Both the position numbers and the translations under genes were made by a program. The notes under the pieces are model-generated. The model was given only the letters and a program-made list of their open reading frames with translations. It did no database searches and had not been told where the DNA came from. A stretch of DNA of 8,954 nucleotides from the NCBI GenBank assembly GCA_002378665.1, contig DFSO01000079.1:1-8954 (forward strand). Reading direction: 5' to 3'. This DNA comes from Loktanella sp. UBA3435 (GTDB lineage: Bacteria > Pseudomonadota > Alphaproteobacteria > Rhodobacterales > Rhodobacteraceae). Within the stretch, counting starts at the first letter, position 1, and each line of letters opens with the position of its first letter. Below are positions 1-6,560 of this stretch, one piece after another.

Positions 1-108
1 GCACCTCTCATTCTTGCAATTTACGGCGAAAACTGTGGTTATTCGTCACAATTGATGTGGGTCACCATTTGAGGTTGCCAGTCCAGTTTCGACATAATTT
101 CAACGCTG

Positions 109-1131
109 TCATCGCGGCGCGGCGGTGCTTCCTCGAATGATCAGCGACACTGGAATGACCGCGGCGTGCTCTGAACCAGCACCTTCTGGGCTTTCGAGCC
201 GTTCCAAAAGCATTGCGGCAGCGGTCTCTCCCAATAGCAATCTGTCCTGACGCATTGATGTTAGCGGCGGGATGAATTGTTCGGCCAAATCGATATCATC
301 AAAGCCCATAATGGAAACATCGTCGGGGACTTTGAAGTTGCGGCGCGACAATTCTGAGATGAATCCCATTGCCAGCTGATCGGAGGCACAAAACACTGCC
401 GTTGGCCGGTTTTCGAGCGCAATCCACGTTTGTGCGGCCAAGCAACCTGCCGCCAGTGAGAAGTCACCGGGAATGATCCACTCCGGGTGTTGCTCAAGCT
501 GGAGTGCTCCGATCTCTTCGATAAAAGCGCTCTTGCGCGCATGCATCAACACGTTGCCTTCTGGTCCAGTCACATGGCCGATCTTACGATGTCCAATGTC
601 GTGCAGATAACGCACGGCAGCCTTTGTGCCTCTGCGGTTTTCACTCCGCACAGATGGAAATTCATCTTCTTCAATCCACTCGCAAGCAAAGAGAATACGC
701 TTGGATTGTGGGGCGGATTTCAGAGAAGCGATGACCTCAGCCACTAGCCCCCCATCAAGAATAATCATGCCATCAGCGCGGGCATCGTCGAGGTAATCAA
801 CCAGTCGCTCGCCGCTGTCGTGAACCTGTTTCGTGCTGGCAATGAGCATCGAGTAGCCCTTGCGCGAGAGGTTCAGCGAAATCCCTTCCAGAATGGCCGA
901 GAAAAACGGGTTTCCCAAGTCTGGGAGCAAGACCAAGACGGAATGCGCACGCTGCGTTCGCAAGTTTCGCGCCGCGCGATTCACACGGTATCCACTGACC
1001 TCAACGGCCTTTGAGACACGTCGTCTGGTTGATTCGGAAACCATGTTGGGGTGAGACAGCGCGCGCGAGACGGTTGCCGTTGAAACGCCTGCGACACGGG
1101 CAACGTCTTGAAGTGTTGAAGTTTTTGACAT
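109..1131 (-). CDS. LacI-family transcriptional repressor of the divergent sugar operon
   Basis: About 340 residues, the usual LacI/GalR length. The N-terminus carries the family helix-turn-helix (TLQDVARVAGVSTATVSRAL, residues 6-25), followed by a hinge region (NRAARNLRTQ, about residues 51-60). A periplasmic-binding-protein-like effector domain fills the rest, with typical blocks such as LVLLPDLGNPFFSAILEGI, GHRKIGHVTGP, FCASDQLAMGF and SIMGFDDIDLAEQFIPPLTS. The reading frame extends to an ATG at 1161, but that start would lie on the operator palindrome. The tandem ATGs at 1134 and 1131 follow a good ribosome site (GGGAAGGGA, about 1139-1147), so I chose 1131; 1134 is equally possible. It is divergent from the sugar ABC operon, which suggests it represses that operon and is released by the imported sugar or a derivative. 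The effector cannot be read from the sequence. Confidence 0.93.
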   Translation of the reverse strand: MSKTSTLQDVARVAGVSTATVSRALSHPNMVSESTRRRVSKAVEVSGYRVNRAARNLRTQRAHSVLVLLPDLGNPFFSAILEGISLNLSRKGYSMLIASTKQVHDSGERLVDYLDDARADGMIILDGGLVAEVIASLKSAPQSKRILFACEWIEEDEFPSVRSENRRGTKAAVRYLHDIGHRKIGHVTGPEGNVLMHARKSAFIEEIGALQLEQHPEWIIPGDFSLAAGCLAAQTWIALENRPTAVFCASDQLAMGFISELSRRNFKVPDDVSIMGFDDIDLAEQFIPPLTSMRQDRLLLGETAAAMLLERLESPEGAGSEHAAVIPVSLIIRGSTAAPR

Positions 1132-1160
1132 CATTGCGTCCCTTCCCAGACTTGGCTCCA

Positions 1161-1174
1161 TGCAATCGATTGCA
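1161..1174. promoter_or_regulatory. Probable LacI-family operator, perfect 14-bp palindrome
   Basis: TGCAATCGATTGCA reads identically on both strands and has the central CG typical of LacI-family operators. It lies 26 bp upstream of the chosen repressor start and 55 bp upstream of the binding-protein start, so one bound dimer could control both directions. A weak candidate promoter for the plus strand overlaps it: TTGCAG at 1170-1175, an 18-bp gap, then TCTATC at 1194-1199. The palindrome is directly visible; the link to the neighbouring repressor is inferred from position and family habit. Confidence 0.75.
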
Positions 1175-1229
1175 GGAATTGGCGATCACAAAGTCTATCG
1201 CGGGTTTCCGCAATTTCTGGGAGGAAAAA

Positions 1230-2462
1230 ATGTCGAAAGTATTGAAGTCCCTTTTGGTTGGGACAGCGCTTACATGCGCATCCGCAGCATCAGCAATAGA
1301 GCTAGAGGTCACGCATTGGTGGACGTCGGGAGGCGAAGCCGCCGCTGTCACCGAGCTGGCGAAGGCCTGGGACGCGACTGGTAACACATGGCTTGATGGT
1401 GCAATTGCGGGTTCTGGCGGCGTAGCACGCCCGATCATCATCAGCCGCATTTTGGGCGGTGACCCGATGGCGGCCACACAGCTCAACCACGGTCGCCAAG
1501 CCGAAGAATTGATTGAGGCTGGCCTCATGCTTGATCTGACCGACATCGCTGAAGCTGGCGGTTGGAAAGACATTGTAAAGCCGTCTGGCCTGCTTGATGC
1601 CTGCACTTTGGACGGCAAGATTTACTGTGTGCCGATCAACATCCACTCTTGGCAGTGGCTCTGGTTGTCCAACCAAGCCTTCGCTGACGCAGGCGTAGAT
1701 ACCCCAACGAATTGGGAAGAGTTTGCAGCGTCTGCAGATGCATTGCGTGCGGCTGGCAAGGTGCCACTTGCGATGGGTGCCCAAGGTTGGCAGCAATCGG
1801 GCGCATTTGGCGTGATCGCAGTCGCGATTGCGGGCAGCGATGCATGGCGTGCTGTAAACGTGGATAAAAACGCAGAGGTTGCTGCTGGTCCTGAATACTC
1901 AAAAGTCTTTGAAGCCGCGGTTGCTGCCCGCGACATGGCGAAAGACGGCAATGTTCAAGACTGGAACCAAGCCACAAACATGGTCATCACTGGCGCTGCT
2001 GGCGGTCAAATCATGGGTGACTGGGCACAGGGCGAATTCCAAGTTGCGGGTCAAACTGCTGGCGCGGAATATGAGTGCCTTCCAGGTTTAGGAAACAACG
2101 CCGTTTTGGATACAAGCGGCGACGCTTTCTATTTCCCTCTCAACAGCGATCCTGAAATCACAGCGGCGCAAAAAGAACTTGCTGCTTTGATGATCAGTCC
2201 AGAAGTTCAGGTGGCGTTTAACCTCAAAAAGGGGTCCCTGCCTGTGCGTGGCGACATCGATATGGCCGCTGCGAATAACTGCATGCAAAAAGGCTTGGAT
2301 ATCTTGGCATCGGGCAACATCCTCCCGTCCGGTGACATGAACCTCTCGGCAGACACGAGCACACAGATCGAAGACCTGATGCTTGAGTTCTGGTCTGGCG
2401 ACACGATGTCTGCAGCGGACGCGCAAGCCCGCTATGCTGAAATCATCGGCAGCGCTGACTAA
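1230..2462 (+). CDS. Sugar ABC transporter substrate-binding protein (CUT1, glucose/mannose GtsA-like)
   Basis: A periplasmic sugar-binding protein of 410 residues that captures a sugar and delivers it to the membrane permeases encoded next. It begins with a Sec signal peptide (MSKVLKSLLVGTALTCASAASA), with likely cleavage after residue 22 (ASA|IE). The mature start VTHWWTSGGEAAAV, the middle VPINIHSWQWLWLSNQAF and the later MGDWAQGEF and KGSLPVR blocks resemble GtsA-type glucose/mannose binding proteins of the SBP_bac_1 family. Four cysteines in the mature chain (DACTLDGKIYC, YECLPG, NNCMQK) could form two periplasmic disulfides. The frame is open back to 1011, but the ATG at 1230 follows GGGAGGA (1219-1225) and gives a proper signal peptide. 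It is the first gene of the operon. Substrate by resemblance only: glucose or a similar hexose or pentose is likely. Confidence 0.92.
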   Translation: MSKVLKSLLVGTALTCASAASAIELEVTHWWTSGGEAAAVTELAKAWDATGNTWLDGAIAGSGGVARPIIISRILGGDPMAATQLNHGRQAEELIEAGLMLDLTDIAEAGGWKDIVKPSGLLDACTLDGKIYCVPINIHSWQWLWLSNQAFADAGVDTPTNWEEFAASADALRAAGKVPLAMGAQGWQQSGAFGVIAVAIAGSDAWRAVNVDKNAEVAAGPEYSKVFEAAVAARDMAKDGNVQDWNQATNMVITGAAGGQIMGDWAQGEFQVAGQTAGAEYECLPGLGNNAVLDTSGDAFYFPLNSDPEITAAQKELAALMISPEVQVAFNLKKGSLPVRGDIDMAAANNCMQKGLDILASGNILPSGDMNLSADTSTQIEDLMLEFWSGDTMSAADAQARYAEIIGSAD

Positions 2463-2475
2463 GCCTGATTGCCTT

Positions 2476-2503
2476 TGGCCCGCCCGTGTGAATGGGCGGG
2501 CCA
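2476..2503 (+). terminator. Strong intercistronic stem-loop after the binding-protein gene (attenuator or mRNA stabiliser)
   Basis: TGGCCCGCCC pairs perfectly with GGGCGGGCCA around an 8-base loop, 13 bases after the stop codon. The following TTGCAACTTTCT is only moderately T-rich, so it is a poor full terminator. In related sugar operons (the malE-malF type of arrangement) such a hairpin protects the binding-protein mRNA and reduces read-through, so that binding protein is in excess over permease. That role is inferred here. Confidence 0.7.
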
Positions 2504-2544
2504 TTGCAACTTTCTCTAAAACAATCATTTCTGGGGGGATCACG

Positions 2545-3470
2545 ATGTCCGTGGTTGATCACGAGTCTGCACTTGCAGGCCCCGCGAAAGGTAAGCCGAA
2601 CAGGCTGACCCGAAATCTAAGTTCAAAAATCGCGGCGCTTCCGATGATCCTGACTGCACTGGTGATTTTCGTTGGCTGCACCATTTGGACAATCGTATAT
2701 TCCTTTACCAATTCGCGACTTTTGCCTAAGGAAAATTCGTAGGATTTGACCAATACGAACGTCTTTGGGGCAGTAGCCGCTGGATCACCTCCATTTCAAA
2801 CCTGATGTGGTATGGCGTGAGCTCACTGGTCTTGACGCTGGTGATTGGCTTCACACTCGCCGCCTTGCTTGACCGCAAAATCCGGTTTGAAAATACGTTC
2901 CGCAGTATCTTCCTCTTCCCATTCGCCTTGTCGTTCATCGTCACTGGCCTTGTTTGGCAGTGGATCTTGAATCCTGACTATGGCCTGCAAGGCGTTGTCC
3001 GCAGTTGGGGCTGGGAGAGCTTTAGCTTTGACCCGCTCTACAATCCCGACATCGTGATCTTTGGCATTTTGATTGCGGGCATTTGGCAGGGGTCAGGTTT
3101 GATCATGTGCATCATGCTCGCAGGGCTTCGCGGGATTGACGAAGACATTTGGAAGGCCACCCGCGTTGATGGAATTGGCACCGTCAAAACCTATCTTGTT
3201 GTCATCATTCCGATGATGCGCCCTGTCTTTGTGACATCCCTCGTATTGATCGCGGCGGGCATTATCAAACTTTATGATCTTGTCGTCGCTCAAACCTCTG
3301 GCGGTCCGGGTCTCTCGTCTCAGGTCCCCGCGATGTATGTCTATGACTATATGTTCAAGGCGCAAAACCTTGGCCAAGGCTTCGCTGCATCAACGATGAT
3401 GCTTTTGTCGGTTGTGATCATTCTGATCCCTTACGTCTATTTACAATTCAAGGGGTCAAGCCGTGGATAA
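2545..3470 (+). pseudogene. Sugar ABC transporter permease 1 (CUT1, GtsB-like), frameshifted
   Basis: The first inner-membrane permease of the importer, split in two by a one-base frameshift. The start ATG at 2545 follows GGGGGGA (2533-2539). The first part reads about 65 residues, with one membrane segment (about residues 30-52) and the expected SFTNSRLLPKEN, then hits TAG at 2740-2742. In another frame the expected continuation FVGFDQYERLWGSSRW starts at 2736 and runs open to 3470. It contains the remaining membrane segments, the WQWILNPDYGL block and the EAA loop that docks the ATPase (DEDIWKATRVDGIG.. ..IIPMMRP). One missing base in GAAAATTCG (about 2731-2739) explains everything; restored, the protein would be about 308 residues, normal for the family. 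Either a true inactivating mutation or a sequencing error in a short A/T run. Its end overlaps the next gene by 8 bases. Confidence 0.88.
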
Positions 3471-4356
3471 TGCAATGACAGGTCCACGCGGGCCAAAGCC
3501 AAAGCGCCGCTTTTCGCGCAACAATATCTTTATCTACGGCACACTTTTGATGGTCAGCATGTATTACCTGCTACCGCTCTACGTGATGATTGTGACGTCG
3601 CTCAAGGGGATGCCCGAAATCCGCATGGGCAACGTGTTCAGCCCCCCCGTTGAGATTACATTTGAGCCGTGGGTCAAAGCATGGGCACATGCCTGCACAG
3701 GGATCAATTGTGACGGTCTGAGCCGTGGGTTTTGGAACTCTGTGCGCATCTTGATCCCCTCTGTCACGCTCTCCATCGCGGTTGCTTCAGTCAACGGCTA
3801 TGCGCTCTCGAATTGGAAATTCAAAGGCTCTGAAGTGTTCTTTAACATCCTCATTCTGGGTGCGTTTATCCCTTATCAGATGATGCTTTATCCGATTGTG
3901 ATTTTGCTGCGCGAAATGGGGCTTTATGGCGGGCTCTCAGGGCTGGTTCTGGTGCACACCGTTTTTGGCATGCCGATCCTGACACACCTGTTCCGCAACT
4001 ACTTCACCTCGATCCCTGAAGAGCTCTTCAAGGCCGCAAGGGTGGATGGCGCGGGCTTTTGGCGGATTTATTTCCAGATCATGATGCCAATGGCGCTGCC
4101 GATCTTTGTGGTTGCGATCATCTTGCAGGTCACAGGTATCTGGAACGACTTCCTCTTTGGAGTCATCTATACCAAGCCCGACCTTTACCCGATGACGGTG
4201 CAACTCAATAACATCGTGAACTCCGTCCAAGGGGTGAAGGAATACAACGTGAATATGGCAGCGACGCTGCTGACAGGTCTGGTTCCTCTCATCATTTACT
4301 TTGCCTCAGGCAAACTCTTTGTCCGCGGTATCGCCGCTGGCGCAGTCAAAGGCTGA
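3463..4356 (+). CDS. Sugar ABC transporter permease 2 (CUT1, GtsC-like)
   Basis: The second inner-membrane permease, 297 residues with six predicted membrane segments (about 22-46, 93-115, 125-149, 155-177, 208-228, 265-286). The EAA coupling loop EELFKAARVDGAGFWRIYF..MMPMALP is at 186-213. The external loop has HACTGINCDGLSRGFWNSV with two cysteines (78 and 83), and the C-terminus is FVRGIAAGAVKG; both are features I associate with GtsC-type permeases. The start is a GTG at 3463 preceded by AGGGG (3451-3455), overlapping the previous stop by 8 bases, which suggests translational coupling; an ATG at 3475 is an alternative. The gene is intact, but its partner permease is frameshifted, so the heterodimer may not form. 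Confidence 0.93.
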   Translation: MDNAMTGPRGPKPKRRFSRNNIFIYGTLLMVSMYYLLPLYVMIVTSLKGMPEIRMGNVFSPPVEITFEPWVKAWAHACTGINCDGLSRGFWNSVRILIPSVTLSIAVASVNGYALSNWKFKGSEVFFNILILGAFIPYQMMLYPIVILLREMGLYGGLSGLVLVHTVFGMPILTHLFRNYFTSIPEELFKAARVDGAGFWRIYFQIMMPMALPIFVVAIILQVTGIWNDFLFGVIYTKPDLYPMTVQLNNIVNSVQGVKEYNVNMAATLLTGLVPLIIYFASGKLFVRGIAAGAVKG

Positions 4357-4360
4357 AGAC

Positions 4361-5440
4361 ATGACAAACTCTGTAGAAATCAAAAATCTCGACCTCAACT
4401 TTGGCGCTGTGAAGGTGCTCAAGCAACTCAACCTCGACATTCGCGAGGGCGAATTCCTTGTGCTCTTAGGCTCATCTGGCTGCGGGAAATCGACGCTGCT
4501 GAACTGCATCGCAGGGCTGTTGGAAGTGACAGATGGTCAGATCTTTATCAAAGGTCAGAACGTCACTTGGGCAGAACCCTCAGAGCGCGGTATCGGCATG
4601 GTGTTCCAATCCTACGCGCTTTACCCGCAGATGAGCGTGCGCGGGAACCTGTCGTTCGGCCTCAAAAACGCCAAAGTGCCAAAAGATGAAATCAACAAGC
4701 GGGTGGACCGTGTGGCAGAAGTTTTGCAGATTGAAGCGCTGCTGGACCGCAAACCCGGTGCCCTTTCTGGTGGACAGCGCCAACGCGTAGCAATCGGTCG
4801 TGCGCTTGTGCGCGAGGTTGATGTGTTCCTCTTTGACGAACCACTATCCAACCTTGATGCCAAGCTGCGCACTGACCTACGGGTGGAACTGAAGCGGCTT
4901 CACAAGAAGCTCAAGAATACGATGATCTATGTGACCCATGATCAGGTCGAGGCGATGACTTTGGCCGACCGTATTTCGATCATGCGCGGCGGAATGATCG
5001 AGCAACTCGACGCCCCCGAGACGATCTATGCGAAGCCTTGCAACAAATATGTGGCAGACTTTATCGGCTCGCCCGCGATGAACCTGTTTGAGGGCCACCT
5101 CAAGGGGAACACCTTTAGCTGTGACGGCTTTATCGTCGATGTCAGCAGTTATGAATTCGGACCAAACGGCCAGCGCGATGGCGCCACTTGGCTCGGTACT
5201 CGCCCCGAACATATCGTGACGGCCGACGCCGCTGCTGGCCACACATTCTCTGGCCCCGCCGAGATTGATATCGTTGAACCTATGGGCTCCGACACTCTCG
5301 TTTGGGTCGATTTTGCGGGCCAATCCGTGCGCGTGCGCACCGAGGGCCAATCAGGTCTCAAATCAGGCGAGACCCTCACCATCGGGTTCGACGCCTCGCG
5401 CCTCCACCTTTTTGACATGACAACAGAGACACGTCTCTAA
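4361..5440 (+). CDS. Sugar ABC transporter ATP-binding protein (MalK/UgpC type)
   Basis: The cytoplasmic ATPase that powers the importer, 359 residues. All catalytic motifs are present: Walker A GSSGCGKST (37-45), Q-loop glutamine 83 (VFQSYALYP), signature LSGGQRQRVAIGRAL (135-149), Walker B VFLFDE (155-160) with catalytic E160, D-loop SNLD (163-166) and H-loop His193 (VTHDQVEAMTLADR). Beyond about residue 235 is a TOBE/OB-fold regulatory domain (GTRPEH at 279-284, VEPMGSDTLVWVDF) typical of MalK, UgpC and MsmK. The frame is open upstream to 4301, but the ATG at 4361 lies 4 bases after the permease stop and gives the family N-terminus (VEIKNLDLNFGAVKVLKQLNL). Such ATPases sometimes serve several importers, so this one could still be useful even if the cognate permease is broken. 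Confidence 0.95.
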   Translation: MTNSVEIKNLDLNFGAVKVLKQLNLDIREGEFLVLLGSSGCGKSTLLNCIAGLLEVTDGQIFIKGQNVTWAEPSERGIGMVFQSYALYPQMSVRGNLSFGLKNAKVPKDEINKRVDRVAEVLQIEALLDRKPGALSGGQRQRVAIGRALVREVDVFLFDEPLSNLDAKLRTDLRVELKRLHKKLKNTMIYVTHDQVEAMTLADRISIMRGGMIEQLDAPETIYAKPCNKYVADFIGSPAMNLFEGHLKGNTFSCDGFIVDVSSYEFGPNGQRDGATWLGTRPEHIVTADAAAGHTFSGPAEIDIVEPMGSDTLVWVDFAGQSVRVRTEGQSGLKSGETLTIGFDASRLHLFDMTTETRL

Positions 5441-5456
5441 TCTAGAAAGCACTCAG

Positions 5457-6035
5457 ATGACTGTATCACTTCAACTCTACTCGATGCGCGATGTTGCCGA
5501 TCAGATCGCACTTTTGAGCAAACTACCCAGCATGGGGATCACCCGCGTCGAAGGCTATGGCGGCGTTTACGGCGACCCTAAAGTCTACCGTGCTGCAATG
5601 GATGCCAACGGAATTACGATGCCGTCGGGCCATATGGGTTTGAACGATATCGAGGAGGATTTCGACGCCACGATGGACATTGTTCGCACAATGGGAATAA
5701 CCCGCGTCTATGCGCCATACCTTGAGGAAAAGGACCGCCCGACGACGACGGCTGGATATGTTGATCTGGCAAAGCGGCTAAATGCGGCGAGCCTGCGCTA
5801 TGCTGAACACGGGATTTCCTTTGGCTGGCACAACCATGATTTTGAGTTTTTCGCTCTGCCCGACGGCAGCATTCCGATGGAAATTCTGCTCGAAACCGCT
5901 CTCGATATCAGATGGAAAGCAGACCTCGCGTGGATCGTGCGCGGCGCTTGTGATCCGTTGGACTATATCGCCCGCTACGGCAGCCGCATCACCGCCATTC
6001 ACGTCAAAGATATCGCCGCAAGACCGCAAAACTAG
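5457..6035 (+). CDS. Sugar phosphate isomerase/epimerase (xylose-isomerase-like TIM barrel), C-terminally truncated
   Basis: A cytoplasmic TIM-barrel protein of the AP_endonuc_2/xylose-isomerase-like family, probably acting on the imported sugar. Visible blocks: SLQLYSMRD (4-12), VEGYGG (31-36), the WHNHDFEF motif (124-131), KADLAWIVRGACDPLDYI (154-171, with putative metal-ligand Asp156) and ITAIHVKDIA (178-187, His182). The family is normally about 250-260 residues and continues past DIA with a Gly/Asp-rich loop and a late LEHD-type motif carrying a metal-ligand Glu. Here only RPQN follows before TAG, at 192 residues. No downstream frame up to 6128 resembles the missing part, so this is a real 3' loss and not a simple frameshift. 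It probably has no activity. It starts 16 bases after the ATPase gene with only a weak ribosome site. Confidence 0.85.
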   Translation: MTVSLQLYSMRDVADQIALLSKLPSMGITRVEGYGGVYGDPKVYRAAMDANGITMPSGHMGLNDIEEDFDATMDIVRTMGITRVYAPYLEEKDRPTTTAGYVDLAKRLNAASLRYAEHGISFGWHNHDFEFFALPDGSIPMEILLETALDIRWKADLAWIVRGACDPLDYIARYGSRITAIHVKDIAARPQN

Positions 6036-6063
6036 GAAAACAGACATCCAGAGTTCCAATATG

Positions 6064-6093
6064 AATGTCAGTTTCGTCCGCAGAGCAGACATT
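6064..6093. repeat. Imperfect inverted repeat in the gap after the truncated gene
   Basis: AATGTC at 6064-6069 pairs with GACATT at 6088-6093, with further partial pairing inside. It lies in the roughly 90-base stretch between the truncated isomerase and the next gene. It could be a copy of a dispersed intergenic palindrome, but only one copy is in the window. No gene is recognisable in this stretch. Confidence 0.4.
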
Positions 6094-6110
6094 TGGCATC
6101 CAATTGCTAA

Positions 6111-6124
6111 GGCAAGACCTTGCC
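6111..6124 (-). terminator. Weak hairpin just after the 91-residue gene
   Basis: GGCAA and TTGCC pair around a 4-base loop, immediately beyond the stop codon of the minus-strand gene. There is no T-run after it on the minus strand, so at best it is a weak terminator or a processing hairpin. Confidence 0.3.
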
Positions 6125-6125
6125 C

Positions 6126-6401
6126 CTAATCCCCCTCGACCTCAGGTACCGTCCCATGCCGCGCCAGAAAGGTGGGCTCTGACACTTCCCCAGACGTCGG
6201 GTCTTCGGACAGCATATAGGCATCGGCACCGACACAGCCTTCACGCCGCGCTTCACGTTCAGCGCGTTCTTCGGCTTCGGCGGCGGATTTGTATTCAAAC
6301 ACTTTATCCACGTGAAGGGCCATCTGCTGCCCCTTTTGTTTCATCACATAGGTCTGGCAGATGTAATGCATTTTGACGGCGGTTTCTTCTGAATCCAGCA
6401 T
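6126..6401 (-). CDS. Uncharacterised 91-residue soluble protein, putatively LexA-regulated
   Basis: A small charged protein with no signal peptide or membrane segment. The N-terminal part contains HYICQTYVMKQKG, which looks like a short beta-strand; the middle is a strongly charged helix (SAAEAEERAEREARREG, residues 39-55); the C-terminal part is GCVGADAYMLSEDPTSGEVSEPTFLARHG. I recall similar short hypothetical proteins in Rhodobacteraceae but know no function for them. The ATG at 6401 is supported by AAGGAA on the minus strand (6413-6408, 6-base spacer) and by the promoter just upstream. An internal ATG at 6371, giving MHYICQTYV, is an alternative start that may match the conserved core better. 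A LexA-type box over its promoter suggests induction after DNA damage. It is convergent with the truncated isomerase and divergent from pnp. Confidence 0.75.
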   Translation of the reverse strand: MLDSEETAVKMHYICQTYVMKQKGQQMALHVDKVFEYKSAAEAEERAEREARREGCVGADAYMLSEDPTSGEVSEPTFLARHGTVPEVEGD

Positions 6402-6427
6402 CGGGTGTTCCTTGGGTTAATTTGTGA

Positions 6428-6442
6428 GAACAAAATAGGAAC
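6428..6442 (-). promoter_or_regulatory. LexA-type SOS box (GTTC-N7-GTTC)
   Basis: On the minus strand the sequence is GTTCCTATTTTGTTC, an exact match to the alphaproteobacterial LexA target GTTC-N7-GTTC (GAAC-N7-GAAC on the plus strand). It covers the -10 element of the promoter for the 91-residue gene, which is where a repressor would block RNA polymerase. Confidence 0.7.
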
Positions 6443-6460
6443 ATATTTACCTTTTGGCAA
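6432..6460 (-). promoter_or_regulatory. Sigma-70-type promoter of the 91-residue gene
   Basis: Reading the minus strand, TTGCCA (6460-6455) is followed after exactly 17 bases by TATTTT (6437-6432). Transcription would start near 6424, giving a leader of about 23 bases that contains the AAGGAA ribosome site. Spacing and position fit well, and the overlap with the SOS box strengthens both calls. Confidence 0.65.
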
Positions 6461-6470
6461 GTGATCTTCG

Positions 6471-6498
6471 GTGCACGCTCTGTGCACGCTTGGTGCAC
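6471..6498. repeat. Three GTGCAC palindromes at an exact 11-bp period
   Basis: GTGCAC occurs at 6471, 6482 and 6493, as GTGCACGC, GTGCACGC and GTGCACGT. The 11-bp period is about one helical turn, so all three would face the same side of the DNA. The array begins 11 bp upstream of the -35 element of the SOS-box promoter and lies about 180 bp upstream of pnp. It looks like a regulator-binding array; the binding protein is unknown. Confidence 0.6.
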
Positions 6499-6560
6499 GT
6501 AAAAAACACCCTGAATCTGGCCTTGAGTCACAAGACTTCCCAAACGTCGCCGAATACGGT

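Noticed and set aside
1..108. Possible gene end or terminator to the left of the repressor gene
   Set aside because: No open frame of note, and no hairpin with a T-run could be found on the minus strand.
1135..1161. Longer N-terminus for the repressor starting at 1161
   Set aside because: It would start within the operator palindrome, lacks a ribosome site and adds residues before the usual LacI-family start; the ATGs at 1134 and 1131 follow a good site.
2731..2742. Programmed -1 ribosomal frameshift in the permease gene
   Set aside because: GGAAAAT is not a canonical X XXY YYZ slippery heptamer, no downstream stimulatory structure is evident, and this permease family is not known to use frameshifting; a missing base is simpler.
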